Source of the DNA: Anniella stebbinsi
Lineage: Eukaryota; Chordata; Lepidosauria; Squamata; Anniellidae
Assembly (NCBI GenBank): GCA_029215795.1
Contig: JARDYH010000017.1
Location: forward strand, 420,653 to 484,652
DNA: 64,000 bases
Reading direction: 5' to 3'
The first letter of the stretch is position 1, and each line of letters begins with the position of its first letter. Position numbers and translations under genes: made by a program. The notes beneath the pieces were generated by a model. That model saw only the letters and a program-made list of their open reading frames with translations. It ran no database searches and was not told the origin of the DNA. This document shows, in pieces, positions 1-12,239 of this stretch.

Positions 1-3000
1 TTCCCATTGACTCTATACTTCCCCTTCTTCCCCTAGACTTTCTCTTCCCTGTATACTTCCCCTTCTTCCCCTAGACTTCCCCTTCTTCCCCTAGACTTCC
101 CCTTCTTCCCCTAGACTTCCCCTTCCCTCTATACTTCCCCTTCTTCCCCTAGACTTCCACTAGACTTCCCCTTTCCTCTACACTTCCCCTTCTTCCCCAA
201 GACTTCCCCTGCACTTTCCCTTCCCTCTATACTTCTCCTTCTTCCCCTAGACTTCCCCTTCTTCCCCTAGACTTCCCCTTCTTCCCTTAGACTTCCCCTT
301 CTTCCGCTAGACTTCCCCTTCCCTCTATACTTCCCCTTCTTCCCCTAGACTTCCCCTTACCTCTATACTTCCCCTTCTCCCCTAGACTTCCCCTAGACTT
401 CCCCTTCCCTCTATACTTCCCCTTCTTCCCCTAGACTTCCCCTTCCCTCTATACTTCCCCTTCTTCCCCTACACTTCCCCTAGACTTCCCCTTCTTCCCC
501 TAGACTTCCCCTTTTTCCCCTAGACTTCCCCTTCCCTCTATACTTCCTCCTCATCCCCTAGACTTCCCCTTCTTCCCCTAGACTTCCCCTTCTTCCCCTA
601 GACTTCCCCTAGACTTCCCCTTTCCTCTATACTTCCCCTTCTTCCCCTAGACTTCCACTAGACTTCCCCTTCCCTCTATACTTCCCCTTCTTCCCCTAGA
701 CTTCCCCTAGACTTCCCCTTCCCTCTATACTTCCCCTTCTTCCCCTAGACTTCCCCTAGACTTCCCCTTCCCTCTATACTTCCCCTTCTTCCCCTAGACT
801 TCCCCTTTCCTCTATACTTCCCCTTCTCCCCTAGACTTCCCCTAGACTTCCCCTTCCCTCTATACTTCCCCTTCTTCCCCTAGACTTCCCCTAGACTTCC
901 CCTTCTTCCCCTAGACTTCCCCTTTTTCCCCTAGACTTCCCTTTCCCTCTATACTTCCTCTTCTTCCCCTAGACTTCCCCTTCTTCCCCTAGTCTTCCAC
1001 TTCTTCCCCTAGACTTTCCGTAGACTTCCCCTTCCCTCTATACCTTCCCTTCTTCCCCTTCTTCCCCTAGACTTCCCCTTCTTCCCTTAGACTTCCCCTG
1101 GACTTCCCCTTCCCTCTATACTTCCCCTTCTTCCCCTAGACTTTCTCTTCCCTCTATACTTCCCTTTCTTCCCCTAGACTTCCCCTTCTTCCCCTAGACT
1201 TCCCCTTCTTCCCCTAGACTTCTCCTTCCCTCTATACTTCCCTTTCTTCCCCTAGACTTCCCCTAGACTTCCCTTCCCTCTATACTTCCCCTTCTTCCCC
1301 TAGACTTCCTCTTCTTCCCCTAGACTTCCACTTCCCTCTATACTTCCCCTTCTTCCCCTAGACTTCCCCTTCTTCCCTTAGACTTCCCCTTCCTCCCCTA
1401 GACTTCCCATTCTTCCCCTAGACTTCCCCTTCTTCCCCTAGACTTCCCCTAGACTTCCCATTGCCTCTATACTTCCCCTTCTTCCCCTAGACTTTCTCTT
1501 CCCTGTATACTTCCCCTTCTTCCCCTAGACTTCCCCTTGTTCCCCTAGACTTCCCCTAGACTTCCCTTCCCTCTATACTTCCCCTTCTTCCCCTAGACTT
1601 CCCCTAGACTTCCCCTTCCCTCTCTACTTCCCCTTCTTCCCCTAGACTTCCCCTTCTTCCCCTAGAGTTCCCCTTCTTCCCCTAGACTTCCCCTTCCCTC
1701 TATACTTCCCCTTCTTCCCCTAGACTTCCCCTAGACTTCCCCTTCCCGCTATACTTCCCCTTCTTCCCCTAGACTTCCCCTTCTTCCCCTAGACTTCCCC
1801 TTCCATCTATACTTCCCCTTCTTCCCCTAGACTTCTCCTAGACCTCCCCTTCCCTCTATACTGCTCCTTCTTCCCCTAGACTTCCCCTGGACTTCCCCTT
1901 TCCTCTATACTTCCCCTTCTTCCCCTAGACTTCCACTAGACTTCCCCTTCCCTCTATACTTCCCCTTCTTCCCCTAGACTTCCCCTAGACTTCCCTTTCC
2001 CTCTATACTTCCCCTTCTTCCCCTAGACTTCCCCTTCCCTCTATACTTCCCCTTCTTCCCCTAGACTTCCCCTAGACTTCCCCTTCCCTCTATACTTCCC
2101 TTTCTTCCCCTAGTCTACCCCTGGACTTCCCCTTCCCTCTATACTTCCCCTTCTTCCCATAGATTTCCCCTTCTTCCCCTAGACTTCCCCTTCTTCCCCT
2201 AGACTTCCCCTTCCCTCTATACTTCCCCTTCTTCCCCTAGACTTCCCCTAGACTTCCCTTCCCTCTATACTTCCCCTTCTTCCCCTAGACTTCCCCTAGA
2301 CTTCCCCTTCCCTCTCTACTTCCCCTTCTTTCCCTAGACTTCCCCTTCTTCCCCTAGACTTCCCCTTCTTCCCCTAGACTTCCCCTTCTTCCCCTAGACT
2401 TCCCCTTCTTCCCCTAGACTTCCCCTTCCCTCTATACTTCCCCTTCTTCCCCTAGACTTCCCCTAGACTTCCCTTTCCCTCTATACTTCCCCTTCTTCCC
2501 CTAGACTTCCCCTAGACTTCCCCTTCCCTCTCTACTTCCCCTTCTTCCCTAGACTTCCCCTTCCCTCTATACTTCCCCTTCTCCCCTAGACTTCCCCTAG
2601 ACTTCCCCTTCCCTCTATACTTCCCCTTCGTCCCCTAGACTTCCACTTCCCTCTATACTTCCCCTTCTTCCCCTAGGCTTCCCCTAGACTTCCCCTTCCC
2701 TCTCTACTTCCCCTTCTTCCCCTAGACTTCCCCTTCTTCCCCTAGTCTTCCCTTTCTTCCCCTAGACTTCCCCTTCCCTCTATACTTCCCCTTCTTCCAT
2801 TAGACTTCCCCTTCCCTCTATACTTCCCCTGCTTCCCCTAGACTTCCCCTAGACTTCCCCTTCTTCCCCTAGACTTCCCCTAGACTTCCCCTTCCCTCTA
2901 TACTTCCCCTTCTTCCCCTAGACTTCCCCTTCCCTCTATACTTCCCCTTCTTCCCCTAGACTTCCCCTTCTTCCCCTAGACTTCCTCTTCTTCCCCTAGA

Positions 3001-3489
3001 CTTCCCCTTCCCTCTATACTTCCCCTTCTTCCCCTAGACTTCCCCTAGACTTCCCCTTCCCTCTCTACTTCCCCTTCTTCCCCTAGACTTCCCCTTCTTC
3101 CCCTAGACTTCCCCTTCTTCCCCTAGACTTTCCCTTCCCTCTATACTTCCCCTTCTTCCATTAGACTTCCCCTTCCCTCTATACTTCCCCTGCTTCCCCT
3201 AGACTTCCCCTAATCTTCCCCTTCTTCCCCTAGACTTCCCCTAGACTTCCCTTCCCTCTATACTTCCCCTTCTTCCCCTAGACTTCCCCTAGACTTCCCC
3301 TTCCCTCTCTACTTCCCCTTCTTCCCCTAGACTTCCCCTTCTTCCCCTAGACTTCCCCTTCTTCCCCTAGACTTCCCCTAGACTTCCCTTTCCCTCTATA
3401 CTTCCCCTTCTTCCCCTAGACTTCCCCTAGACTTCCCCTTCCCTCTATACTTCCCCTTCTTCCCTTAGACTTCCCCTTCTTCCCCTAGA

Positions 3490-4060
3490 CTTCCCCTTCG
3501 TCCCCTAGACTTCCCATAGACTTCCCCTTTCCTCTATACTAACCCTTCTTCCCCTAGACTTCCACTAGACTTCCCCTTCCCTCTATACTTCCCCTTCTTC
3601 CCCTAGACTTCCCCTAGACTTCCCCTTCCCTCTATACTTCCCCTTCTTCCCCTAGACTTCCCCTAGACTTCCCTTTCCCTCTATACTTCCCCTTCTTCCC
3701 CTAGACTTCCCCTAGACTTCCCCTTCCCTCTATACTTCCCCTTCTTCCCTAGACTTCCCCTTACCTCTATACTTCCCCTTCTCCCCTAGACTTCCCCTAG
3801 ACTTCCCCTTCCCTCTATACTTCCCCTTCGTCCCCTAGACTTCCCCTTCCCTCTATACTTCCCCTTCTTCCCCTAGGCTTCCCCTAGACTTCCCCTTCTT
3901 CCCCTAGACTTCCCCTTTTTCCCCTAGACTTCCCCTTCCCTCTATACTTCCTCTTCTTCCCCTAGACTTCCCCTTCTTCCCCTAGACTTCCCCTTCGTCC
4001 CCTAGACTTCCCATAGACTTCCCCTTTCCTCTATACTAACCCTTCTTCCCCTAGACTTCC
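3490..4060. repeat. Local ~497-bp duplication in satellite
   Basis: A distinctive run of variants (cttcgtcccctag, then ccatagac, then ctatactaaccc, then ccactagac) occurs near 3,497-3,560 and again near 3,994-4,057. The shared cttcg G is at 3,500 and 3,997, an offset of 497 bp. A third copy lies at 7,891 as part of the 3,894-bp duplication. This marks a small duplication that predates the larger 3.9-kb one. The boundaries are approximate because flanking units are nearly identical. Confidence 0.7.
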
Positions 4061-7000
4061 ACTAGACTTCCCCTTCCCTCTATACTTCCCCTTCTTCCCC
4101 TAGACTTCCCCTAGACTTCCCCTTCCCTCTATACTTCCCCTTCTTCCCCTAGACTTCCCCTAGACTTCCCCTTCCCTCTATACTTCCCCTTCTTCCCCTG
4201 GACTTCCACGTCTTCCCCTAGACTTCCCCTTCTTCCCCAAGACTTCCCCTACACTTCCCCTTCCCTCTATACTTCCCCTTCCTCCCTAGACTTCCCCTAG
4301 ATTTCCCCTTCTTCCCCTAGACTTTCTCTTCCCTCTATACTTCCCCTTCTTCCCCTAGACTTCCCCTTCTTCCCCTAGACTTCCCCTTCTTCCCCTAGAC
4401 TTCCCCTTCGCTCTATACTTCCCCTTCTTCCCCTAGACTTCCCCTAGAGTTCCCCTTCCCTCTCTACTTCCCCTTCTTCCCCTAGACTTCCCCTTCTTCC
4501 CCTAGACATCCCCTTCTTACCCTAGACTTCCCCTTCCCTCTATACTTCCCCTTCTTCCATTAGACTTCCCCTTCCCTCTATACTTCCCCTGCTTCCCCTA
4601 GACTTCCCCTAGACTTCCCCTTCTTCCCCTAGACTTCCTGTAGTCTTCCCCTTCCCTCTATACTTCCCCTTCTTCCCCTAGACTTCCCCTTCCCTCTATA
4701 CTTCCCCTTCTTCCCCTAGACTTCCCCTTCTTCCCCTAGACTTCCTCTTCTTCCCCTAGACTTCCCCTTCCCTCTATACTTCCCCTTCTTCCCCTAGACT
4801 TCCCCTTCTTCCCTTAGACTTCCCCTAGACTTCCCCTTCCCTCTATACTTCCCCTTCTTCCCCTAGACTTCCCCTAGACTTCCCCTTCCCTCTAGACTTC
4901 CCCTTCTTCCCCTAGACTTCCCCTAGACTTCCCCTTCCCTCTAGACTTCCCCTTCTTCCCCTAGACTTCCCCTTCTTCCCCTAGACTTCCTCTTCTTCCC
5001 CTAGATTTCCCCTAGACTTCCCCTTCCCTCTATACTTCCCCTTCTTCCCCTAGACTTCCCCTAGTCTTCCCCTTCCCTCTATACTGCCCCTTCTTCCCCT
5101 AGACTTCCCCTAGACTTCCCCTTTCCTCTATACTTCCCCTTCTTCCCCTAGACTTCCCCTAGATTTCCCCTTCTCGCTATACTTCCCCTTCTTCCCCTAG
5201 ACTTCCCCTAGACTTCCCCTTCCCTCTATACTTCCCCTTCTTCCCCTAGACTTCCCCTAGACTTCCCCTTCCCTCTATACTTCCCCTTCTTCCCCTAGAC
5301 TTCCCCTTCTTCCCATAGACTTCCCCTTCTTCCCTTAGATTTCCCCTTCTCCCCCTAGACTTCCCCTAGACTTCCCCTTCCCTCTATACTTCCCCTTCTT
5401 CCCCTAGACTTCCCCTTCTTCTCCTAGACTTCCCCTTCTTCCCCTAGACTTCCCCTTCCCTCTATACTTCCCCTTCTTCCCCTAGACTTCCCCTAGACTT
5501 CCCCTACTTCCCCTAGACTTCCCCTTCTTCCCCTAGACTTCCCCTAGACTTCCCCTTCCCTCTATACTTCCCCTTCTTCCCCTAGACTTCCCCTTCTTCC
5601 CCAAGACTTCCCCTTCTTCCCCTAGACTTCCCCTAGACTTCCCCTTCCCTCTATACTTCCCCTTCTTCCCCTAGACTTCCCCTTCTTCCCCTAGACTTCC
5701 CCTAGACTTCCCCTTCCCTCTATACTTCCCCTTCTTCCCCTAGACTTCCCCTAGACTTCCCCTTCCCTCTATACTGCCCCTTCTTCCCCTAGACTTCCCC
5801 TAGACTTCCCCTTTCCTCTATACTTCCCCTTCTTCCCCTAGACTTCCACTAGACTTCCCCTTCCCTCTATACTTTCCCTTCTTCCCCTAGACTTCCCCTA
5901 GACTTCCCCTTCTTCCCCTAGACTTCCCCTAGACTTCCCCTTCCCTCTATACTTCCCCTTCTTCCATTAGACTTCCCCTTCCCTCTATACTTCCCCTTCT
6001 TCCTCTAGATTTCCCCTAGACTCCCCTTCTTCTCCTAGACTTCCCCTAGACTTCCCCTTCCCTCTATACTTCCCCTTCTTCCCCTAGTCTACCCCTTGAC
6101 TTCCCCTTCCCTCTATACTTCCCCTTCTTCCCCTAGACTTCCACGTCTTCCCCTAGACTTCCCCTTCTTCCCCAAGACTTCCCCTACACTTCCCCTTCCC
6201 TCTATACTTCCCCTTCTTCCCTAGACTTCCCCTAGATTTCCCCTTCTTCCCCTAGACTTCCCCTTCCCTCTATACTTCCCCTTCTTCCCCTAGAGTTCCC
6301 CTTCTTCTCCTAGATTTCCCCTTCTTCCCCTAGACTTCCCCTTTCCTCTATACTTCCCCTTCTTCCCCTAGACTTCCCCTAGACTTCCCCTTCTTCCCCT
6401 AGACTTCCCCTTTTTCCCCTAGACTTCCCCTTCCCTCTATACTTCCTCTTCTTCCCCTAGATTTCCCCTTCTTCCCCTAGACTTCCCCTTCTTCCCCTAG
6501 ACTTCCCGTAGACTTCCCCTTCCCTCTATACATTCCCTTCTTCCCCTTCTTCCCCTAGACTTCCCCTTCTACCCCTAGACTTCCCCTGGACTTCCCCTTC
6601 CCTCTATACTTCCCCTTCTTCCCCTAGACTTTCTCTTCCCTCTATACTTCCCCTTCTTCCCCTAGACTTCCCCTTCTTCCCCTAGACTTCCCCTTCCCTC
6701 TATACTTCCCCTTCTTCCCCTAGACTTCCCCTAGACTTCCCTTCCCTCTATACTTCCCCTTCTTCCCCTAGACTTCCCCTAGACTTCCCTTCCCTCTCTA
6801 CTTCCCCTTCTTCCCCTAGACTTCCCCTTCTTCCCCTAGACTTCCCCTTCTTCCCCTAGACTTCCCCTTTCCCTCTATTCTTCCCCTTCTTCCATTAGAC
6901 TTCCCCTTCCCTCTATACTTCCCCTGCTTCCCCTAGACTTCCCCTAGACTTCCCCTTCTTCCCATAGACTTCCCATAGACTTCCCCTTCCCTCTATACTT

Positions 7001-7838
7001 CCCCTTCTTCCCCTAGACTTCCCCTTCCCTCTATACTTCCCCTTCTTCCCCTAGACTTCCCCTTCTTCCCCTAGACTTCCTCTTCTTCCCCTAGACTTCC
7101 CCTTCCCTCTATACTTCCCCTTCTTCCCCTAGACTTCCCCTTCTTCCCTTAGACTTCCCCTTCTTCCCCTATACTTCCCCTTCCCTCTATACTTCCCCTT
7201 CTTCCCCTAGACTTCCCCTAGACTTCCCCTTCCCGCTATACTTTTCCTTCTTCCCCTAGACTTCCCCTTCTTTCCCTAGACTTCCCCTTCCATCTATACT
7301 TCCCCTTCTTCCCCTAGACTTCTCCTAGACTTCCCCTTCTTCCCCTAGACTTCCCCTTCTTCCCCTAGACTTCCCGTAGACTTCCCCTTCCCTCTATACT
7401 TTCCCTTCTTCCCCTAGACTTCCCCTAGACTTCCCCTTCTTCCCCTAGACTTCCCCTAGTCTTCCCCTTCCCTCTATACTTCCCATTCTTCCATTAGACT
7501 TCCCCTTCCCTCTATACTTCCCCTGCTTCCCCTAGACTTCCCCTAGACTTCTCCTTCTTCCCCTTAACTTCCCCTAGACTTCCCTTCCCTCTATACTTCC
7601 CCTTCTTCCCCTAGACTTCCCCTAGACTTCCCCTTCCCTCTCTACTTCCCCTTCTTCCCCTAGACTTCCCCTTCTTCCCCTAGACTTCCCCTTCTTCCCC
7701 TAGACTTCCCCTTCCCTCTATACTTCCCCTTCTTCCATTAGACTTCCCCTTCCCTCTATACTTCCCCTGCTTCCCCTAGACTTCCCCTAGACTTCCCCTT
7801 CTTCCCCTAGACTTCCCCTAGACTTCCCCTTCCCTCTA
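3945..7838. repeat. 3,894-bp higher-order unit, copy 1
   Basis: First copy of a tandemly duplicated satellite segment. Variant landmarks repeat at exactly 3,894 bp: ccacgtc at 4,208 and 8,102, and at 6,143 and 10,037; the gtctacccc variant at 6,087 and 9,981; the cccgctatac G at 7,235 and 11,129; and ctagtc at 7,457 and 11,351. A few private substitutions distinguish the copies, for example ctagatttccccttctcgc near 5,160 against ctagacttccccttctcgc near 9,055. The edges are set by where the flanking order stops matching and are uncertain by about one unit. Confidence 0.85.
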
Positions 7839-10800
7839 TATTTCCTCTTCTTCCCCTAGACTTCCCCTTCTTCCCCTAGACTTCCCCTTCGTCCCCTAGA
7901 CTTCCCATAGACTTCCCCTTTCCTCTATACTAACCCTTCTTCCCCTAGACTTCCACTAGACTTCCCCTTCCCTCTATACTTCCCCTTCTTCCCCTAGACT
8001 TCCCCTAGACTTCCCCTTCCCTCTATACTTCCCCTTCTTCCCCTAGACTTCCCCTAGACTTCCCCTTCCCTCTATACTTCCCCTTCTTCCCCTGGACTTC
8101 CACGTCTTCCCCTAGACTTCCCCTTCTTCCCCAAGACTTCCCCTACACTTCCCCTTCCCTCTATACTTCCCCTTCCTCCCTAGACTTCCCCTAGATTTCC
8201 CCTTCTTCCCCTAGACTTTCTCTTCCCTCTATACTTCCCCTTCTTCCCCTAGACTTCCCCTTCTTCCCCTAGACTTCCCCTTCTTCCCCTAGACTTCCCC
8301 TTCGCTCTATACTTCCCCTTCTTCCCCTAGACTTCCCCTAGAGTTCCCCTTCCCTCTCTACTTCCCCTTCTTCCCCTAGACTTCCCCTTCTTCCCCTAGA
8401 CATCCCCTTCTTACCCTAGACTTCCCCTTCCCTCTATACTTCCCCTTCTTCCATTAGACTTCCCCTTCCCTCTATACTTCCCCTGCTTCCCCTAGACTTC
8501 CCCTAGACTTCCCCTTCTTCCCCTAGACTTCCTGTAGTCTTCCCCTTCCCTCTATACTTCCCCTTCTTCCCCTAGACTTCCCCTTCCCTCTATACTTCCC
8601 CTTCTTCCCCTAGACTTCCCCTTCTTCCCCTAGACTTCCTCTTCTTCCCCTAGACTTCCCCTTCCCTCTATACTTCCCCTTCTTCCCCTAGACTTCCCCT
8701 TCTTCCCTTAGACTTCCCCTAGACTTCCCCTTCCCTCTATACTTCCCCTTCTTCCCCTAGACTTCCCCTAGACTTCCCCTTCCCTCTAGACTTCCCCTTC
8801 TTCCCCTAGACTTCCCCTAGACTTCCCCTTCCCTCTAGACTTCCCCTTCTTCCCCTAGACTTCCCCTTCTTCCCCTAGACTTCCTCTTCTTCCCCTAGAT
8901 TTCCCCTAGACTTCCCCTTCCCTCTATACTTCCCCTTCTTCCCCTAGACTTCCCCTAGTCTTCCCCTTCCCTCTATACTGCCCCTTCTTCCCCTAGACTT
9001 CCCCTAGACTTCCCCTTTCCTCTATACTTCCCCTTCTTCCCCTAGACTTCCCCTAGACTTCCCCTTCTCGCTATACTTCCCCTTCTTCCCCTAGACTTCC
9101 CCTAGACTTCCCCTTCCCTCTATACTTCCCCTTCTTCCCCTAGACTTCCCCTAGACTTCCCCTTCCCTCTATACTTCCCCTTCTTCCCCTAGACTTCCCC
9201 TTCTTCCCATAGACTTCCCCTTCTTCCCTTAGATTTCCCCTTCTCCCCCTAGACTTCCCCTAGACTTCCCCTTCCCTCTATACTTCCCCTTCTTCCCCTA
9301 GACTTCCCCTTCTTCTCCTAGACTTCCCCTTCTTCCCCTAGACTTCCCCTTCCCTCTATACTTCCCCTTCTTCCCCTAGACTTCCCCTAGACTTCCCCTA
9401 CTTCCCCTAGACTTCCCCTTCTTCCCCTAGACTTCCCCTAGACTTCCCCTTCCCTCTATACTTCCCCTTCTTCCCCTAGACTTCCCCTTCTTCCCCAAGA
9501 CTTCCCCTTCTTCCCCTAGACTTCCCCTAGACTTCCCCTTCCCTCTATACTTCCCCTTCTTCCCCTAGACTTCCCCTTCTTCCCCTAGACTTCCCCTAGA
9601 CTTCCCCTTCCCTCTATACTTCCCCTTCTTCCCCTAGACTTCCCCTAGACTTCCCCTTCCCTCTATACTGCCCCTTCTTCCCCTAGACTTCCCCTAGACT
9701 TCCCCTTTCCTCTATACTTCCCCTTCTTCCCCTAGACTTCCACTAGACTTCCCCTTCCCTCTATACTTTCCCTTCTTCCCCTAGACTTCCCCTAGACTTC
9801 CCCTTCTTCCCCTAGACTTCCCCTAGACTTCCCCTTCCCTCTATACTTCCCCTTCTTCCATTAGACTTCCCCTTCCCTCTATACTTCCCCTTCTTCCTCT
9901 AGATTTCCCCTAGACTCCCCTTCTTCTCCTAGACTTCCCCTAGACTTCCCCTTCCCTCTATACTTCCCCTTCTTCCCCTAGTCTACCCCTTGACTTCCCC
10001 TTCCCTCTATACTTCCCCTTCTTCCCCTAGACTTCCACGTCTTCCCCTAGACTTCCCCTTCTTCCCCAAGACTTCCCCTACACTTCCCCTTCCCTCTATA
10101 CTTCCCCTTCTTCCCTAGACTTCCCCTAGATTTCCCCTTCTTCCCCTAGACTTCCCCTTCCCTCTATACTTCCCCTTCTTCCCCTAGAGTTCCCCTTCTT
10201 CTCCTAGATTTCCCCTTCTTCCCCTAGACTTCCCCTTTCCTCTATACTTCCCCTTCTTCCCCTAGACTTCCCCTAGACTTCCCCTTCTTCCCCTAGACTT
10301 CCCCTTTTTCCCCTAGACTTCCCCTTCCCTCTATACTTCCTCTTCTTCCCCTAGATTTCCCCTTCTTCCCCTAGACTTCCCCTTCTTCCCCTAGACTTCC
10401 CGTAGACTTCCCCTTCCCTCTATACATTCCCTTCTTCCCCTTCTTCCCCTAGACTTCCCCTTCTACCCCTAGACTTCCCCTGGACTTCCCCTTCCCTCTA
10501 TACTTCCCCTTCTTCCCCTAGACTTTCTCTTCCCTCTATACTTCCCCTTCTTCCCCTAGACTTCCCCTTCTTCCCCTAGACTTCCCCTTCCCTCTATACT
10601 TCCCCTTCTTCCCCTAGACTTCCCCTAGACTTCCCTTCCCTCTATACTTCCCCTTCTTCCCCTAGACTTCCCCTAGACTTCCCTTCCCTCTCTACTTCCC
10701 CTTCTTCCCCTAGACTTCCCCTTCTTCCCCTAGACTTCCCCTTCTTCCCCTAGACTTCCCCTTTCCCTCTATTCTTCCCCTTCTTCCATTAGACTTCCCC

Positions 10801-11732
10801 TTCCCTCTATACTTCCCCTGCTTCCCCTAGACTTCCCCTAGACTTCCCCTTCTTCCCATAGACTTCCCATAGACTTCCCCTTCCCTCTATACTTCCCCTT
10901 CTTCCCCTAGACTTCCCCTTCCCTCTATACTTCCCCTTCTTCCCCTAGACTTCCCCTTCTTCCCCTAGACTTCCTCTTCTTCCCCTAGACTTCCCCTTCC
11001 CTCTATACTTCCCCTTCTTCCCCTAGACTTCCCCTTCTTCCCTTAGACTTCCCCTTCTTCCCCTATACTTCCCCTTCCCTCTATACTTCCCCTTCTTCCC
11101 CTAGACTTCCCCTAGACTTCCCCTTCCCGCTATACTTTTCCTTCTTCCCCTAGACTTCCCCTTCTTTCCCTAGACTTCCCCTTCCATCTATACTTCCCCT
11201 TCTTCCCCTAGACTTCTCCTAGACTTCCCCTTCTTCCCCTAGACTTCCCCTTCTTCCCCTAGACTTCCCGTAGACTTCCCCTTCCCTCTATACTTTCCCT
11301 TCTTCCCCTAGACTTCCCCTAGACTTCCCCTTCTTCCCCTAGACTTCCCCTAGTCTTCCCCTTCCCTCTATACTTCCCATTCTTCCATTAGACTTCCCCT
11401 TCCCTCTATACTTCCCCTGCTTCCCCTAGACTTCCCCTAGACTTCTCCTTCTTCCCCTTAACTTCCCCTAGACTTCCCTTCCCTCTATACTTCCCCTTCT
11501 TCCCCTAGACTTCCCCTAGACTTCCCCTTCCCTCTCTACTTCCCCTTCTTCCCCTAGACTTCCCCTTCTTCCCCTAGACTTCCCCTTCTTCCCCTAGACT
11601 TCCCCTTCCCTCTATACTTCCCCTTCTTCCATTAGACTTCCCCTTCCCTCTATACTTCCCCTGCTTCCCCTAGACTTCCCCTAGACTTCCCCTTCTTCCC
11701 CTAGACTTCCCCTAGACTTCCCCTTCCCTCTA
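7839..11732. repeat. 3,894-bp higher-order unit, copy 2
   Basis: Second copy, directly adjoining the first. The junction lies near 7,837-7,845, where an 18-bp unit passes into a tttcctcttc variant corresponding to cttcctcttc near 3,947. Landmark spacing to copy 1 stays at 3,894 bp at every checked marker, so there is no net indel between the copies at those points. Together with the few substitutions this implies a recent duplication or ongoing homogenisation. Its right part is also shared with 30.4-34.5 kb. Confidence 0.85.
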
Positions 11733-12239
11733 TACTTCCCCTTCTTCCCCTAGACTTCCCCTTCCCTCTATACTTCCCCTTCTTCCCCTAAACTTCCCCT
11801 TCTTCCCCTAGACTTCCTCTTCTTCCCCTAGACTTCCCCTTCCCTCTATACTTCCCCTTCTTCCCCTAGACTTCCCCTTCTTCCCTTAGACTTCCCCTTC
11901 TTCCCCTATACTTCCCCTTCCCTCTATACTTCCCCTTCTTCCCCTAGACTTCCCCTAGACTTCCCCTTCTTCCCCTAGACTTCCCCTAGACTTCCCCTTC
12001 CCTCTATACTTCCCCTTCTTTCCCTAGACTTCCCCTTCCCTCTATACTTCCCCTTCTTCCCCTAGACTTCCCCTTCTTCCCCTAGACTTCCTCTTCTTCC
12101 CCTAGACTTCCCCTTCCCTCTATACTTCCCCTTCTTCCCCTAGACTTCCCCTTCTTCCCTTAGACTTCCCCTTCTTCCCCTATACTTCCCCTTCCCTCTA
12201 TACTTCCCCTTCTTCCCCTAGACTTCCCCTAGACTTCCC
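8100..12239. repeat. ~4.1-kb block shared with 30.44-34.53 kb
   Basis: From about 8.1 kb the order of variants matches the segment at 30.44-34.53 kb, on the other side of the LINE. The offset is 22,341 at the left (ccacgtc 8,102 and 30,443; cctgtagtc G 8,534 and 30,875). It becomes 22,292 after a 49-bp difference near 8,785-8,840, where this copy has two ctctagac compounds and the other has one. The markers at 9,069/31,361, 10,425/32,717, 11,351/33,643, 11,789/34,081 and 12,019/34,311 all keep 22,292. The match ends near 12,240/34,532. Confidence 0.75.
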
